From: a virus
Direction: 5' to 3' (one strand)
Virus record (IMG/VR): IMGVR_UViG_3300044799_000183
Span: 1 to 35,628 of that record
Length of the DNA stretch: 35,628 bases
Part shown: positions 13,235 through 21,202 of the stretch, piece after piece
Position numbering within the stretch: the stretch's first letter is position 1
Layout of the letters: each line of letters begins with the position of its first letter
Program-made: the position numbers and the translations under genes
The notes under the pieces: model-generated
What the model was told of the DNA's origin: nothing
Seen by the model: only the letters and a program-made list of their open reading frames with translations
The model's database searches: none

Positions 13235-14471
13235 ACAACTCGCTTTTCTTATGCTTCCGCACCGGGAGGTTTTTTTTGGTGGCGCGGGCGGCGGTGGCAA
13301 GTCGGTCGCTTTAATGATGGCGGCGGCCCAATACGTAGATGTTCCCAAATATAAAGCATTACTTTTAAGACGCACCTATCCCGAACTCATAAGAGAAGGC
13401 GGGCTTATTGAATTGGCTACCGAAATGTTTTCCGGTCTCGGGGCCGGTTGCTATTGGCAAGAGCAAAGGAAGCGGTGGAAGTTCCCGTCGGGCGCGTCGA
13501 TAACATTCGGCGCGATGCAGGGAGAAGAAGATAAACGAAACTACGACGGGAGCGAGTGGCAGTTTATAGGGTTCGATGAGGGGACATCATTCTCTCGGAC
13601 TCAATATCTTTATATGTTTTCAAGACTCCGACGAACGACGGGAGTTGAAATTCCCCTGCGGATGCGAATAGCATCGAACCCCGGTAATATCGGACACGAG
13701 TGGGTAAAAGAAAGGTTCGTAAGTCCGGGTAGTCCTGAACGACCTTTTATTCCCGCAACGATAGCGGATAACCCATATTCGGATAGGAAAGATTATGAGA
13801 AAAGCCTTGCGGAACTTGACCCATACGATAGGGCGAGAATTATGAGCGGGGATTGGGACGCGAGACCGGCAGGAGAAAAATTCAAGCGGATATGGTTTGA
13901 CGGCAAAATTATAAAAGCCGACGCTCTCCCGGAAGGCATACGTTGGGTTAGGGCGTGGGACAGAGCGGCGACGGTAGCGAAGCCCGGTAGCGATCCCGAC
14001 TATACCGTCGGGGCGAAGGTGGGCGTTTTAAAAGGGCGTTGGTATATTGATGCTTCTCTCCGGTTCCGAGGGACTCCGCGAGAAAACGAAATAACTATCC
14101 GGCAAACAGCCGACCTCGACGGACGCGCCTGTCCGATATGGATTGAAATGGAAGGCGGGTCAAGCGGCAAGGACTCGGCGGATTACTACCGGACGCAAGT
14201 ATTGGTTGGTTGCGATGTAACTTACAAAGCCCCGACGACGAATAAAGAAATCCGAGCAAACCCCGTCGCGAGCGCGGCGGAAGCGGGCAATATATTTTTG
14301 ATAGATAATGGTAGCGGTTGGATTGCGGGCTTTTTAGATAGACTTTGCGCGTTCCCGCAAAAGGGCGTTCACGACGACGAAATAGACGCTATATCGTTAG
14401 GGTTCGAGGCTCATACGGGCGGAGCGCGGAACTATGGGACGGGTTGCTCTCCCGTTGGGGTGCAGATATAA
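13200..14471 (+). CDS. terL: Terminase large subunit
   Basis: A 423-residue packaging motor. Opening KTPAPKQLAFLMLPHREVFF is followed by Walker A GGAGGGGKS (about 26-34), the arginine-rich LLLRRTYPEL, Walker B WQFIGFDEGT (about 122) and SNPGN (motif III). The C-terminal RNase H-like nuclease has Asp in RAWDRAATV (about 253), the EMEGGSSGKDSADYY segment and the final acidic HDDEIDA (about 390). It drives ATP-dependent packaging and cuts concatemers. An in-frame ATG at 13104 with GGGGA would give a 455-residue form overlapping terS by 131 bases. I prefer 13200 because homologous large subunits begin near this point. Confidence 0.93.
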   Translation: MNRFITKTPAPKQLAFLMLPHREVFFGGAGGGGKSVALMMAAAQYVDVPKYKALLLRRTYPELIREGGLIELATEMFSGLGAGCYWQEQRKRWKFPSGASITFGAMQGEEDKRNYDGSEWQFIGFDEGTSFSRTQYLYMFSRLRRTTGVEIPLRMRIASNPGNIGHEWVKERFVSPGSPERPFIPATIADNPYSDRKDYEKSLAELDPYDRARIMSGDWDARPAGEKFKRIWFDGKIIKADALPEGIRWVRAWDRAATVAKPGSDPDYTVGAKVGVLKGRWYIDASLRFRGTPRENEITIRQTADLDGRACPIWIEMEGGSSGKDSADYYRTQVLVGCDVTYKAPTTNKEIRANPVASAAEAGNIFLIDNGSGWIAGFLDRLCAFPQKGVHDDEIDAISLGFEAHTGGARNYGTGCSPVGVQI

Positions 14472-14533
14472 TGGGACGGGAAGCAGGAGGCGATCCGAAG
14501 CCCTTCGACGGCGAAGATGAAAACCGACCTTGA
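14471..14533 (+). CDS. Possible 20-aa peptide
   Basis: A 20-codon frame (MGREAGGDPKPFDGEDENRP) starting in the TAATG that ends terL and stopping at TGA. It overlaps the 39-residue frame starting at 14517. It may only carry ribosomes from terL to that gene. Weakly supported. Confidence 0.25.
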   Translation: MGREAGGDPKPFDGEDENRP

Positions 14534-14636
14534 AAAGTATAGAGAGAGTTATGAAAAGATATTCGGGAAAAAGATTGACAAAGGCGAAAGAAAAAAAAGT
14601 AGTGAGCCGGAACCCTTTTTGACAAAACCCTTATAA
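14517..14636 (+). CDS. Small Lys/Glu-rich hypothetical protein (39 aa)
   Basis: Thirty-nine residues, MKTDLEKYRESYEKIFGKKI then a charged tail ending FLTKPL. Strongly charged and helical. It has no good ribosome site of its own and depends on the upstream overlapping frame. Short Lys/Glu-rich proteins after terL occur in other phages, so moderate support. Confidence 0.4.
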   Translation: MKTDLEKYRESYEKIFGKKIDKGERKKSSEPEPFLTKPL

Positions 14637-14637
14637 A

Positions 14638-14663
14638 TTAAGGGTCGGTTATTATAACCTTAA
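14638..14663. promoter_or_regulatory. Inverted-repeat operator-like site
   Basis: TTAAGG (14638-14643) is mirrored by CCTTAA (14658-14663). Nested inside, GGTTA (14647-14651) is mirrored by TAACC (14655-14659). The inner palindrome contains TATAAC (14653-14658), a possible -10 box. It could be an operator or promoter for the two small genes that follow. The TTGACA at 14619 is 28 bases from this box, too far to pair with it. Confidence 0.3.
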
Positions 14664-14682
14664 CTTAATAAACGGAGGAAAA

Positions 14683-14886
14683 ATGACGCTCTCAGAAATT
14701 AACAAAACAGTTCACGACGGATGCGAATTTATAAAAACGCAACCGAAAGAAAAAGACAACGGCAATATCGCGCTCTATATCGTCTCGAATATGGTGGGCG
14801 AAATAGTAGCGTGGGTTTGTATGATAGGCGTAGATGAATGCGGATTTAAGGATTGTCCATTCAGGGTTTGGCATAGCAACGAGTGA
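14683..14886 (+). CDS. Small hypothetical protein (67 aa)
   Basis: Sixty-seven residues with a hydrophobic middle (NIALYIVSNMVGEIVAWVC) and Cys near the end (DECGFKDCPF). The hydrophobic part is broken by Glu and is more likely a buried beta-alpha core than a membrane span. Not recognised. A clear GGAGG precedes the ATG. The stop overlaps the GTG start of the next gene. Confidence 0.62.
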   Translation: MTLSEINKTVHDGCEFIKTQPKEKDNGNIALYIVSNMVGEIVAWVCMIGVDECGFKDCPFRVWHSNE

Positions 14887-15095
14887 AATGTCCTCGCTGT
14901 CATAAGCGCGGGTTCGAGGTAACGAACACCTGTCCGGGAAAGGAACCGGGAACCGACCTTGCCGTCGTAGTTCGGGAGCGTAACTGTCTTAAGTGCAATT
15001 TTACACGTTGGGATACAGAATATTTGAATCATAATCTTCGTATAAAATTTGACTACAAAACTCATTCACGTCGGATTGTAAAAAAAGCAACCTAA
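14883..15095 (+). CDS. Zinc-ribbon protein resembling the NrdR N-terminus (70 aa)
   Basis: A 70-residue protein starting with GTG (MKCPRCHKRG...). Cys3-x2-Cys6, and RERNCLKCNFTRWDTEY later, reproduce the zinc ribbon at the start of NrdR (MKCP.C ... RRR.C..C..RF.T.E). The ATP-cone domain of NrdR is missing. It may be a DNA-binding ribbon acting as a small regulator. It overlaps the previous gene by GTGA. The match is by cysteine pattern and flanking residues only. Confidence 0.6.
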   Translation: MKCPRCHKRGFEVTNTCPGKEPGTDLAVVVRERNCLKCNFTRWDTEYLNHNLRIKFDYKTHSRRIVKKAT

Positions 15096-15106
15096 TTGTA
15101 TTTAAT

Positions 15107-15132
15107 TTGACAACGTAAATTCTTTATATAAC
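15107..15132 (+). promoter_or_regulatory. Weak promoter candidate before the portal gene
   Basis: TTGACA (15107-15112) and TATAAC (15127-15132) with only 14 bases between, shorter than optimal. A hairpin TTTCCT-GCGAG-AGGAAA (15134-15150) follows in the would-be leader, just before the portal ribosome site AAAGGA. It might be a weak or activator-dependent late promoter. Confidence 0.35.
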
Positions 15133-15164
15133 TTTCCTGCGAGAGGAAACGAAAAAAGGAATTT

Positions 15165-17393
15165 ATGTCGTCTTGGTTTAAGAATCCATTCTCAAAAAAA
15201 CAACTCGCAGTAGCTACGGGAATTAAAGAAATGCCGCCCGACGGCAAGTCCTCGGTTCCCTATCCCGAACAAATGGCGGGCGCGTTAATGGGATATTCTT
15301 ATCTTAACCCGCCAAACGCGAAAGTTTTTGATTATCTTGAAGGCGCGGCAAATTATAACCCCGACGTAGCCAACGCAACCAACGCGCTCACGCGCCTGTC
15401 TCATACCGATTTTTATTACGAAGCAAAGTCCGGTAAAAAACTAACTCCGGCGAGCGTGGACATTATCGAAAGCTGTATTGACCGCGTTTATCCTATGGGT
15501 AGCCGGGAAGGTTTAACGCTTTCCTTATTCCGTCAATACTCGGTATTCGGCGCGTTGGATTATGAAATCGAAATTGATCTGGCGGCTCGTCAAGCGCGGC
15601 GACTCTGGTTACTGAACGCAAAAGAAATCCGCTTCCAATGGGATAAAGAAAAAAAAGATTATTTGCCGATTCAGATTCCGACGACTTCGATGACGGGTAA
15701 AAGTTTTATTCCGCTTTCGCCGCTCACTTTCCGGCATTTGATAGTCGAGCCGTGGATTATAGACCAACCGTGGGGACGCCCTCCGACGATTGCGGTTATA
15801 GATTCGCTTCTTGCTCAAGCTAATATGCGAGAGGGAATAGATTTTCTTTTGAAAAAGGTGGGGTTATTTCTCGCCGTTTTGACTTGCAAACCGACGCAAC
15901 CTAAATCCGGCGAAACGATAGAGGAAACGCAGGATCGCTGGCAAAAGGAATTGAACGAGAAAGCAACGACACTGCAAGCCGGGTTCCGCAATCGGGGACT
16001 CGCGCTTTACGAAGATGAAAAATTAACCATAGAATCGGCGGTCGGTTCGACGGCAGGGATAAAACAACTATGGGATTTGAACGAAGAGCAAATGGCAAGT
16101 GGCGCGCTTGTTCCTCCGGCGGTAATGGGGAGACCATATAGCTCGACTGAAAGTTTTGCGAGTGTCGTTTATACGCTCTTTACATCGCAAGCGGACTCTG
16201 CGCAAAAACTTGTGTCGGTTGCGCTCGAACATATTATTAATCTTGACCTCGCTTTACACGGTATAAACGAACAGATTAAAGTTTGGTTTGACCCGCCGCA
16301 ATCCTTAAATCCGAAGGGCGACGCGGAAGCGGAAGAAATAAAAGTAAGGACAGCACTATCGAAGGTCGCCGGTGGAATAATTGATATTGACCAAGCGGCA
16401 CGTGAACTCGGATACTCTCAAGCGAGTGGAATAATAACAAAGCCGACGCCGGGAACTCTATCTGTAAAACGTATTTCGCTTTCAACGCCGCGCGAAGTGG
16501 AGAGACTTATTCGGGAATATACGCGAGGGATGCGAGGGATAACGCACGACGCTATACGAGATATGACAAGAGCGGTCGAAACTTTTCTTGAAACCCATAC
16601 CGCAGGGGATTTTCGGACGGCGTTAGAATTTGCCGACCAGTGCGCCGGAGTTATGGAAGCCGCGTGGAGCGAATACGATCCCCGTTGGACTACGGTCGTC
16701 GAAAGGTCAATACCTGAAATCTATACATCATTCCTTTTGACCGACGCAAGCGGCATAGGTATTAATTTTTATATGTCCTCGGCGGATACGAGAGCGATAG
16801 AATTTGCGACGACGCTCGATAATTTTCTTGCGAGTAGTTTATGGACAGGAGAAGCGCGGGACGTTCAATTAAGGGATTGGCTTTCAGAAAGATTTTTACG
16901 GGACGGTGAAGGTATATTTGGGCGGATTTCGGCGGAGACTCGTTCGGCTTTTTTGAATGAATTTGGTGAACATTTCGGGGCGCTTTCGGAAAACCGTATA
17001 GATGCTATTATTAGCACAGGAACCCAGCGGATAAGAAATTGGTCGGCGCTTTCGCAATTTCATCAGGCGGGAATAAGAACGGTTAGAGTATTCCCGGCGC
17101 CGGATTGTTGTGAAGTTTGCGAACCGTTCCGCGATATGATTGTGTCGGTCGAACCGGCATATGAAGCGATGCAAGCGCAATCTGAAATGGAACCCGAAAC
17201 CTATTTGAATTTTTTACGCGGGAATAACGATTTGATTCGTGAAAGCGTGAGGCACGAAGGCGAAAGTTTAACTGATTGGCACGAGCGCGCCCGGACTAAT
17301 CTTGACCGTATGGAAACTGTCGGATGCGCGACTCCGACCTATCATGTTCACTGCCACTGTGAGCTTGTCGCGACGACGGAAGGTTTAATATGA
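15165..17393 (+). CDS. Portal protein fused to MuF-type head morphogenesis domain
   Basis: A 742-residue protein. The N-terminal about 440 residues are a portal (DUF935-like): NPDVANATNALTRL, REGLTLSLFRQYS, and the clip/stem-like region rich in charged helices. The C-terminal part is a MuF/minor head domain: helical spacer, then RVFPAPDCCEVCEPF (Cys647-651) and TYHVHCHCEL (about 725), the metal-binding Cys/His pattern. Fusion of portal to MuF, normally two genes, means each of the twelve portal subunits would carry the minor head domain. The start has AAAGGA 5 bases upstream. Confidence 0.82.
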   Translation: MSSWFKNPFSKKQLAVATGIKEMPPDGKSSVPYPEQMAGALMGYSYLNPPNAKVFDYLEGAANYNPDVANATNALTRLSHTDFYYEAKSGKKLTPASVDIIESCIDRVYPMGSREGLTLSLFRQYSVFGALDYEIEIDLAARQARRLWLLNAKEIRFQWDKEKKDYLPIQIPTTSMTGKSFIPLSPLTFRHLIVEPWIIDQPWGRPPTIAVIDSLLAQANMREGIDFLLKKVGLFLAVLTCKPTQPKSGETIEETQDRWQKELNEKATTLQAGFRNRGLALYEDEKLTIESAVGSTAGIKQLWDLNEEQMASGALVPPAVMGRPYSSTESFASVVYTLFTSQADSAQKLVSVALEHIINLDLALHGINEQIKVWFDPPQSLNPKGDAEAEEIKVRTALSKVAGGIIDIDQAARELGYSQASGIITKPTPGTLSVKRISLSTPREVERLIREYTRGMRGITHDAIRDMTRAVETFLETHTAGDFRTALEFADQCAGVMEAAWSEYDPRWTTVVERSIPEIYTSFLLTDASGIGINFYMSSADTRAIEFATTLDNFLASSLWTGEARDVQLRDWLSERFLRDGEGIFGRISAETRSAFLNEFGEHFGALSENRIDAIISTGTQRIRNWSALSQFHQAGIRTVRVFPAPDCCEVCEPFRDMIVSVEPAYEAMQAQSEMEPETYLNFLRGNNDLIRESVRHEGESLTDWHERARTNLDRMETVGCATPTYHVHCHCELVATTEGLI

Positions 17394-17536
17394 CAGTAAG
17401 ATGTCCAGAATGTAAAAAAATAGTTATTCTCTTGCCCGTCGGGGAGCGCGGGGTAACGATGCTTTTTATCGGGACTTGTAAATGCGGGAAAAAAGTTGAG
17501 AGAGAAAGAACCTTGAAGGGAGCCGTGAAACTTTGA
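17390..17536 (+). CDS. Small zinc-ribbon protein, Com-like (48 aa)
   Basis: A 48-residue protein with CPEC (Cys5, Cys8) and CKCG (Cys30, Cys32) framing a beta hairpin. It resembles small Com-type zinc proteins. In phage Mu, Com is a translational activator that binds mRNA. It lies between the portal and the protease, overlapping the portal stop by ATGA and the following TTG start by TTGA. It could therefore regulate translation of the head genes. Function inferred. Confidence 0.55.
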   Translation: MTVRCPECKKIVILLPVGERGVTMLFIGTCKCGKKVERERTLKGAVKL

Positions 17537-18648
17537 AAAAAGATAAAGATATACCTACCGAAATAATTATAAATCGTAAGAAAGATAAAAACGGACTATT
17601 TTCTTTGACCGTTAAACACGCGCATTATTCGGAAGTGTCTTTAGCGAAAGGTATTAAACTCCCCGTAGACACTGGGCAAGATTGGTATGAAATACCTTTT
17701 CGCCTTTTGTCTGCTTCGATTATCCCCGGACATTGGCTTAATCTTACTTTGCCGGGAGTCTTGAAAAGAGCATTAAAAAAGTTTGACGGTCTTACTTTAT
17801 TTACAGACCATTATGATGCAATTCCAAATTGGACAGGAAAAGTAGAGAACGTCGTATGGGATACGAACGAACCAATGGGAATTAACGGTATGGTCAAAGT
17901 ATCCCGTGAACGCGATTTAATAACGCAACAAAGTTTGATTCTCGGACTTTCGAGCGGGGCGTTACGGCACGGGAGTAGTTCATTTATTATGAAGTGGAAG
18001 CCGTCGCATCCAGATATGGATATAAATACCTTTTTCGATATGCTCGGCGAAGAAGTTGATGGCAAAATTGTAACAATTGATGTAACGGAAATACTCGATG
18101 TTTGTGAATTTTCGTTAGTAAGTTACGGAGGAGATAGGGACGCGATGCCGAGGGCGGCATTGACGGTCGAAGTTGACGAGGAAGAAATCGAAACGGAAAA
18201 AGAAAACGAAAAAAATAAAAAACTAAAACTGGAGGCACAAATGCAGAAAGCATTAATCGCTATTTTGACTGCGCTCGGAATAGCAATTCCCGAAGGAGCC
18301 GACGAAAAGGCTCTGGAAGCGTTGGTCGTAACCGGAACGGCGAAGGCTATCGAACTTAAGGAGAAGGCGGGAAAATACGAGGGCGTAATTTCCGCTAAAA
18401 GAGAAGCGTTAAAAGCGCGACTCAATATCCTTAAAGAAGCCGGAAAGCCCGTCTCGGAGTCGGTTGCGCTCGCTATCGAAGGCGCAAATGAAGTAACCCT
18501 ATCTTCTTTCGAGACGCTTATCGAAGCGCAGATTTTAGCGGTTATTCCGCCCGGAGGTAGGAGTTCCGGACCGACGCCCCCGGCAACGGATCCGGTCAAA
18601 CTCGAAACCAAAAAGGAGCCGGATGAGTTCGGTTCCAAATCGGTATAA
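17533..18648 (+). CDS. Prohead protease with C-terminal scaffold
   Basis: A 371-residue protein that starts with TTG overlapping the previous stop (TTGA), with AAGGGAG upstream. Residues 50-220 resemble a phage serine protease of the Mu-I/U9-S78 type: WYEIPFRLLSASII, FTDHYD (His93), then LGLSSGALRHGSS (Ser140/141) and EFSLVSYGGD. Residues after about 225 are charged helical scaffold with a proline-rich tail. A strong internal ribosome site and ATG at 18241 probably give the scaffold alone. The protease would cut capsid and scaffold during maturation. Confidence 0.72.
   Translation: MKKDKDIPTEIIINRKKDKNGLFSLTVKHAHYSEVSLAKGIKLPVDTGQDWYEIPFRLLSASIIPGHWLNLTLPGVLKRALKKFDGLTLFTDHYDAIPNWTGKVENVVWDTNEPMGINGMVKVSRERDLITQQSLILGLSSGALRHGSSSFIMKWKPSHPDMDINTFFDMLGEEVDGKIVTIDVTEILDVCEFSLVSYGGDRDAMPRAALTVEVDEEEIETEKENEKNKKLKLEAQMQKALIAILTALGIAIPEGADEKALEALVVTGTAKAIELKEKAGKYEGVISAKREALKARLNILKEAGKPVSESVALAIEGANEVTLSSFETLIEAQILAVIPPGGRSSGPTPPATDPVKLETKKEPDEFGSKSV
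18241..18648 (+). CDS. Nested in-frame scaffold protein (135 aa)
   Basis: GGAGG (18231-18235) stands 5 bases before ATG 18241 within the protease gene, same frame, so the C-terminal 135 residues (begins MQKALIAILTALGIAIPEGA) can be made on their own. This mirrors lambda C/Nu3, where the scaffold is the in-frame 3' part of the protease gene. The protein is helical and charged with a Pro/Gly-rich end, as expected of a scaffold. It begins just after a Glu/Lys-rich linker (about residues 215-235 of the longer protein). Confidence 0.65.
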   Translation: MQKALIAILTALGIAIPEGADEKALEALVVTGTAKAIELKEKAGKYEGVISAKREALKARLNILKEAGKPVSESVALAIEGANEVTLSSFETLIEAQILAVIPPGGRSSGPTPPATDPVKLETKKEPDEFGSKSV

Positions 18649-18657
18649 GGAGGAACC

Positions 18658-19602
18658 GTGAAGAGAATTTTTATTTATGCGATGCTCGCCGTTTTCCTTT
18701 TTGTAGGAGTGGCGATTGCGTTGACCCCGACACCGAGAGCAACGTCCGACGGTAACTTAATACCGGAATATTGGTGGCAGGACGCCGCGAGTTATATGGA
18801 AACCCGCGACTCATTGTGGGCGAGGTGGACGGTTGCGAATGATACAGTCCATTCATTCACACAACTTACTGTCGCTACGATGATTAATACGACGGTAGAT
18901 TCGATAACCGGACGCTCATATATTGCCGGAAGATTAATTGCAAACGGCGATGTAACGCTCGGCGAAAGCGCCGGGGATACGACAGACGTTTATTTGCTTT
19001 TCGTTCGCGGCACGAATATTCTAACTTATATAAAAGACACGGCAAACGCGGTTCGCGGGGATGTTTCCGATTCTATACAGGCTCATATCGCGGACAGCAT
19101 CGCGGAATTGCGCGGGAATATGAGCGATACCGGGGACGTCGTGCGCGGCGAAATTCGGGATACGGCGGTTACTGTTTGGAATGATTCTGTTTCGACGTTA
19201 GCCGCGCTATGGCAAAGCGATATTTCAGATTCGATTGCGGCGATAGATACCGTTCCTTTTGCAGACGCTTCTTTTTGGGCGGACTCGGCGGCGTTAGCAA
19301 GATTATCCTATAAATCAAATGATCTCGATACACTTTTAATGCCAAAACTTCAGACGTGGATGACAAATAATATTCCTTTGGGGCCGACCGGAGCAACCGG
19401 GGCAACCGGTCCAACGGGAGACCCCGGCGCTACAGGCCCGACCGGAGTAATGGGAGTATTCGCTTCTGGATTTTTAATCGAAAGCCCGAACGATTCGACG
19501 CTCGATTTTATAAGCGGGAATGCCGACTCGGCGGAAGCTATTTTTACCGCAGACTCATTCTGGATTGGAATGAAGGGTGGAACGGGGTTGTGGATTAAAT
19601 AA
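18658..19602 (+). CDS. Exported collagen-like protein (314 aa)
   Basis: A 314-residue protein starting with GTG after AAGGAGGAACC. MKRIFIYAMLAVFLFVGVAI followed by ALTP is a Sec signal peptide. The mature part is Asp/Ser/Thr-rich and repetitive (DTA, DSI, GDV segments, helical or beta). Residues about 242-265 form eight Gly-X-Y triplets (GPTGATGATGPTGDPGATGP and on), a collagen-like segment, followed by a compact C-terminal region. It lies between the scaffold and decoration genes, so it might be expected in the virion, yet a Sec signal points to the envelope. No family is recognised. Confidence 0.65.
   Translation: MKRIFIYAMLAVFLFVGVAIALTPTPRATSDGNLIPEYWWQDAASYMETRDSLWARWTVANDTVHSFTQLTVATMINTTVDSITGRSYIAGRLIANGDVTLGESAGDTTDVYLLFVRGTNILTYIKDTANAVRGDVSDSIQAHIADSIAELRGNMSDTGDVVRGEIRDTAVTVWNDSVSTLAALWQSDISDSIAAIDTVPFADASFWADSAALARLSYKSNDLDTLLMPKLQTWMTNNIPLGPTGATGATGPTGDPGATGPTGVMGVFASGFLIESPNDSTLDFISGNADSAEAIFTADSFWIGMKGGTGLWIK
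19381..19452 (+). repeat. Collagen-like Gly-X-Y repeat (8 triplets)
   Basis: Nucleotide triplets GGN-CCG/GCA-ACN encode eight Gly-X-Y units in a row with Pro in X position and Thr in Y. Such tracts in phage proteins form trimeric triple helices. Confidence 0.85.
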
Positions 19603-19647
19603 TGAAAAACTTAACCATACAAAACAACAAAAAACGGAGGTAGTAAA

Positions 19648-20034
19648 TTGGCTACTCTACTCGATGGAATGGGGACTACGGATTTAAGGGCGGCTTTATG
19701 CACGCTCACTCCGCCTTCCCGCGGTGTCGTAGGCGACATCAATAAACCTGTAAAATTTACAGGGAACGACACAGTTGCGTTGCTCACTTCGGGCGACGAT
19801 CTTGGAGGCGTCGTTCGCACAATCGAACCGGCGGGCGATGTTTGCGCCGTTCAGTTAACGGGTGCGGTAACGCTACCCTATACCGGAACGGCTCCGACAA
19901 TCGGCTATCAAAGGCTCGTTAGTTCGGCTACAATCGGGAGCGTTATTATCGCTTCCGCCGCCGCAGGCTCTCCGCTCTTTCGGATTACCTATGTTGACAC
20001 AGCGGCGGTAACAGTAACCTTTATTTTGGATTAA
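19648..20034 (+). CDS. Capsid decoration-like protein (128 aa)
   Basis: A 128-residue beta-rich protein with Ala/Thr/Val/Gly composition, positioned immediately before the major capsid protein. This is the place and size of lambda gpD and other decoration proteins. Start TTG with GGAGG 7 bases upstream. Segments such as VKFTGNDTVALLTSGDDLGG and LPYTGTAPTIGYQRLV predict a beta fold that could cap capsid three-fold sites. Function is inferred from position and composition, with no strong motif. Confidence 0.6.
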   Translation: MATLLDGMGTTDLRAALCTLTPPSRGVVGDINKPVKFTGNDTVALLTSGDDLGGVVRTIEPAGDVCAVQLTGAVTLPYTGTAPTIGYQRLVSSATIGSVIIASAAAGSPLFRITYVDTAAVTVTFILD

Positions 20035-20051
20035 GGAGGAGGTGAAAAAAT

Positions 20052-21194
20052 ATGGGAAAAAGCATTTATGAACTCGACTTTCCTAAACTTGCGCTAACTC
20101 CGCAGGATTACAAGGAAATTCTCGCAGTCTCTACGAGCGAACCTGTCCGAAGAAAAGACGGCTCGATAGATTTTTCAAAAACTCCGGCTTGTCTGGCGTT
20201 GGAGAGAAAAGAAAAGGAAGCGTTAAAAGCCCTCGGTGCGGACTCCGTCGAAGGACGCGCCGCGACCGAACTTGACGCTTTCCAGAGACAGCTCGAAATT
20301 CGTAAAATAACGAACAAAACCAATCTCGATATTTTCTGGGATCCGCAAAACGTCGGATTATTCCCGGAAGTCGTCGAGAGAGCGGTTTTGATGTCAACGG
20401 CGGAACTCGATATAAACGAGTTAAAACCGGAGGACATAATCGCGATTACAAAACCGGTTGACTCGAAAGTTGTGTTGCGTCCGAAGTTGACGTTACCTAC
20501 TCCGAGCCAGAAGCCGACGAAAATTGCGCAGGGCGCGGAACCTCCGACCTATACGATCACCGAATCCGATGAGACTATCACTCTCTCGGAATACGGGTTT
20601 AAAATTGTCATAGGGGATAGCGCCGCCGCTTCGCAATCCATTGACCAACTGCAAGTAATGGTCAAGGAAATCGCGTCGAACGAAATCTACCGCAGGCAGG
20701 TAGAGGACGCCGTTCTTATTGCAATCGCGGCGGGCTTTACATCCGTTTCACTCGCTTCTTCGACCGTCCTGACGACAAAGGATATTTTCAAAATGTTCTT
20801 GACGACAGGCGGGTCTCGAGGACGTGAGCCGGATATTCTTTTCTCGGTCTCGGACGATACCGGCGCGGTTATTTCGCTCGTGGAAGTTCTTAATCTTTCC
20901 GACCTTCGCAATCCGATTGCGAACCCCGGCGGGATTACTTCGCGCGAGTTCCCGACCGTTCTTGGAAAGCCTTTACGGTTCTGCAATGTCAATTCGACTG
21001 GCGGGGCTTACAACTTGAAAAACAAGTTGGTCGGCATCAAGAAAGCATACGGTATTCAGAAGTATGAATATCGCGGGGTTATGCAATCGGAAATCGAACG
21101 TATAGCGAAGATGCCGGGTAACGCTTTCTACTGGAGAACCGCGATAGGATTTAACCGATTCACAGCGGACTCGGTTCGCATACTCGTTCCTTAA
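20052..21194 (+). CDS. Major capsid protein (HK97-like fold, inferred)
   Basis: A 380-residue protein. The order protease-scaffold, decoration, this gene, connector, identifies it as the major capsid protein. The N-terminal 90 residues (helical, charged) resemble a delta or E-arm region. Downstream parts (KIVIGDSAAASQSIDQLQVM, then EIASNEIYRRQVEDAVLIAI, a helix pair typical of the spine and A-domain) fit an HK97 fold. A strong site AGGAGGTGA precedes ATG 20052, consistent with very high expression. Sequence motifs alone do not prove the fold. Confidence 0.78.
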   Translation: MGKSIYELDFPKLALTPQDYKEILAVSTSEPVRRKDGSIDFSKTPACLALERKEKEALKALGADSVEGRAATELDAFQRQLEIRKITNKTNLDIFWDPQNVGLFPEVVERAVLMSTAELDINELKPEDIIAITKPVDSKVVLRPKLTLPTPSQKPTKIAQGAEPPTYTITESDETITLSEYGFKIVIGDSAAASQSIDQLQVMVKEIASNEIYRRQVEDAVLIAIAAGFTSVSLASSTVLTTKDIFKMFLTTGGSRGREPDILFSVSDDTGAVISLVEVLNLSDLRNPIANPGGITSREFPTVLGKPLRFCNVNSTGGAYNLKNKLVGIKKAYGIQKYEYRGVMQSEIERIAKMPGNAFYWRTAIGFNRFTADSVRILVP

Positions 21195-21202
21195 GGAGTT
21201 AA

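Noticed and set aside
14619-14624. TTGACA after the last small gene following terL
   Set aside because: No -10 box 15-19 bases downstream; the nearest TATAAC is 28 bases away and TATAAA is only 7 away.
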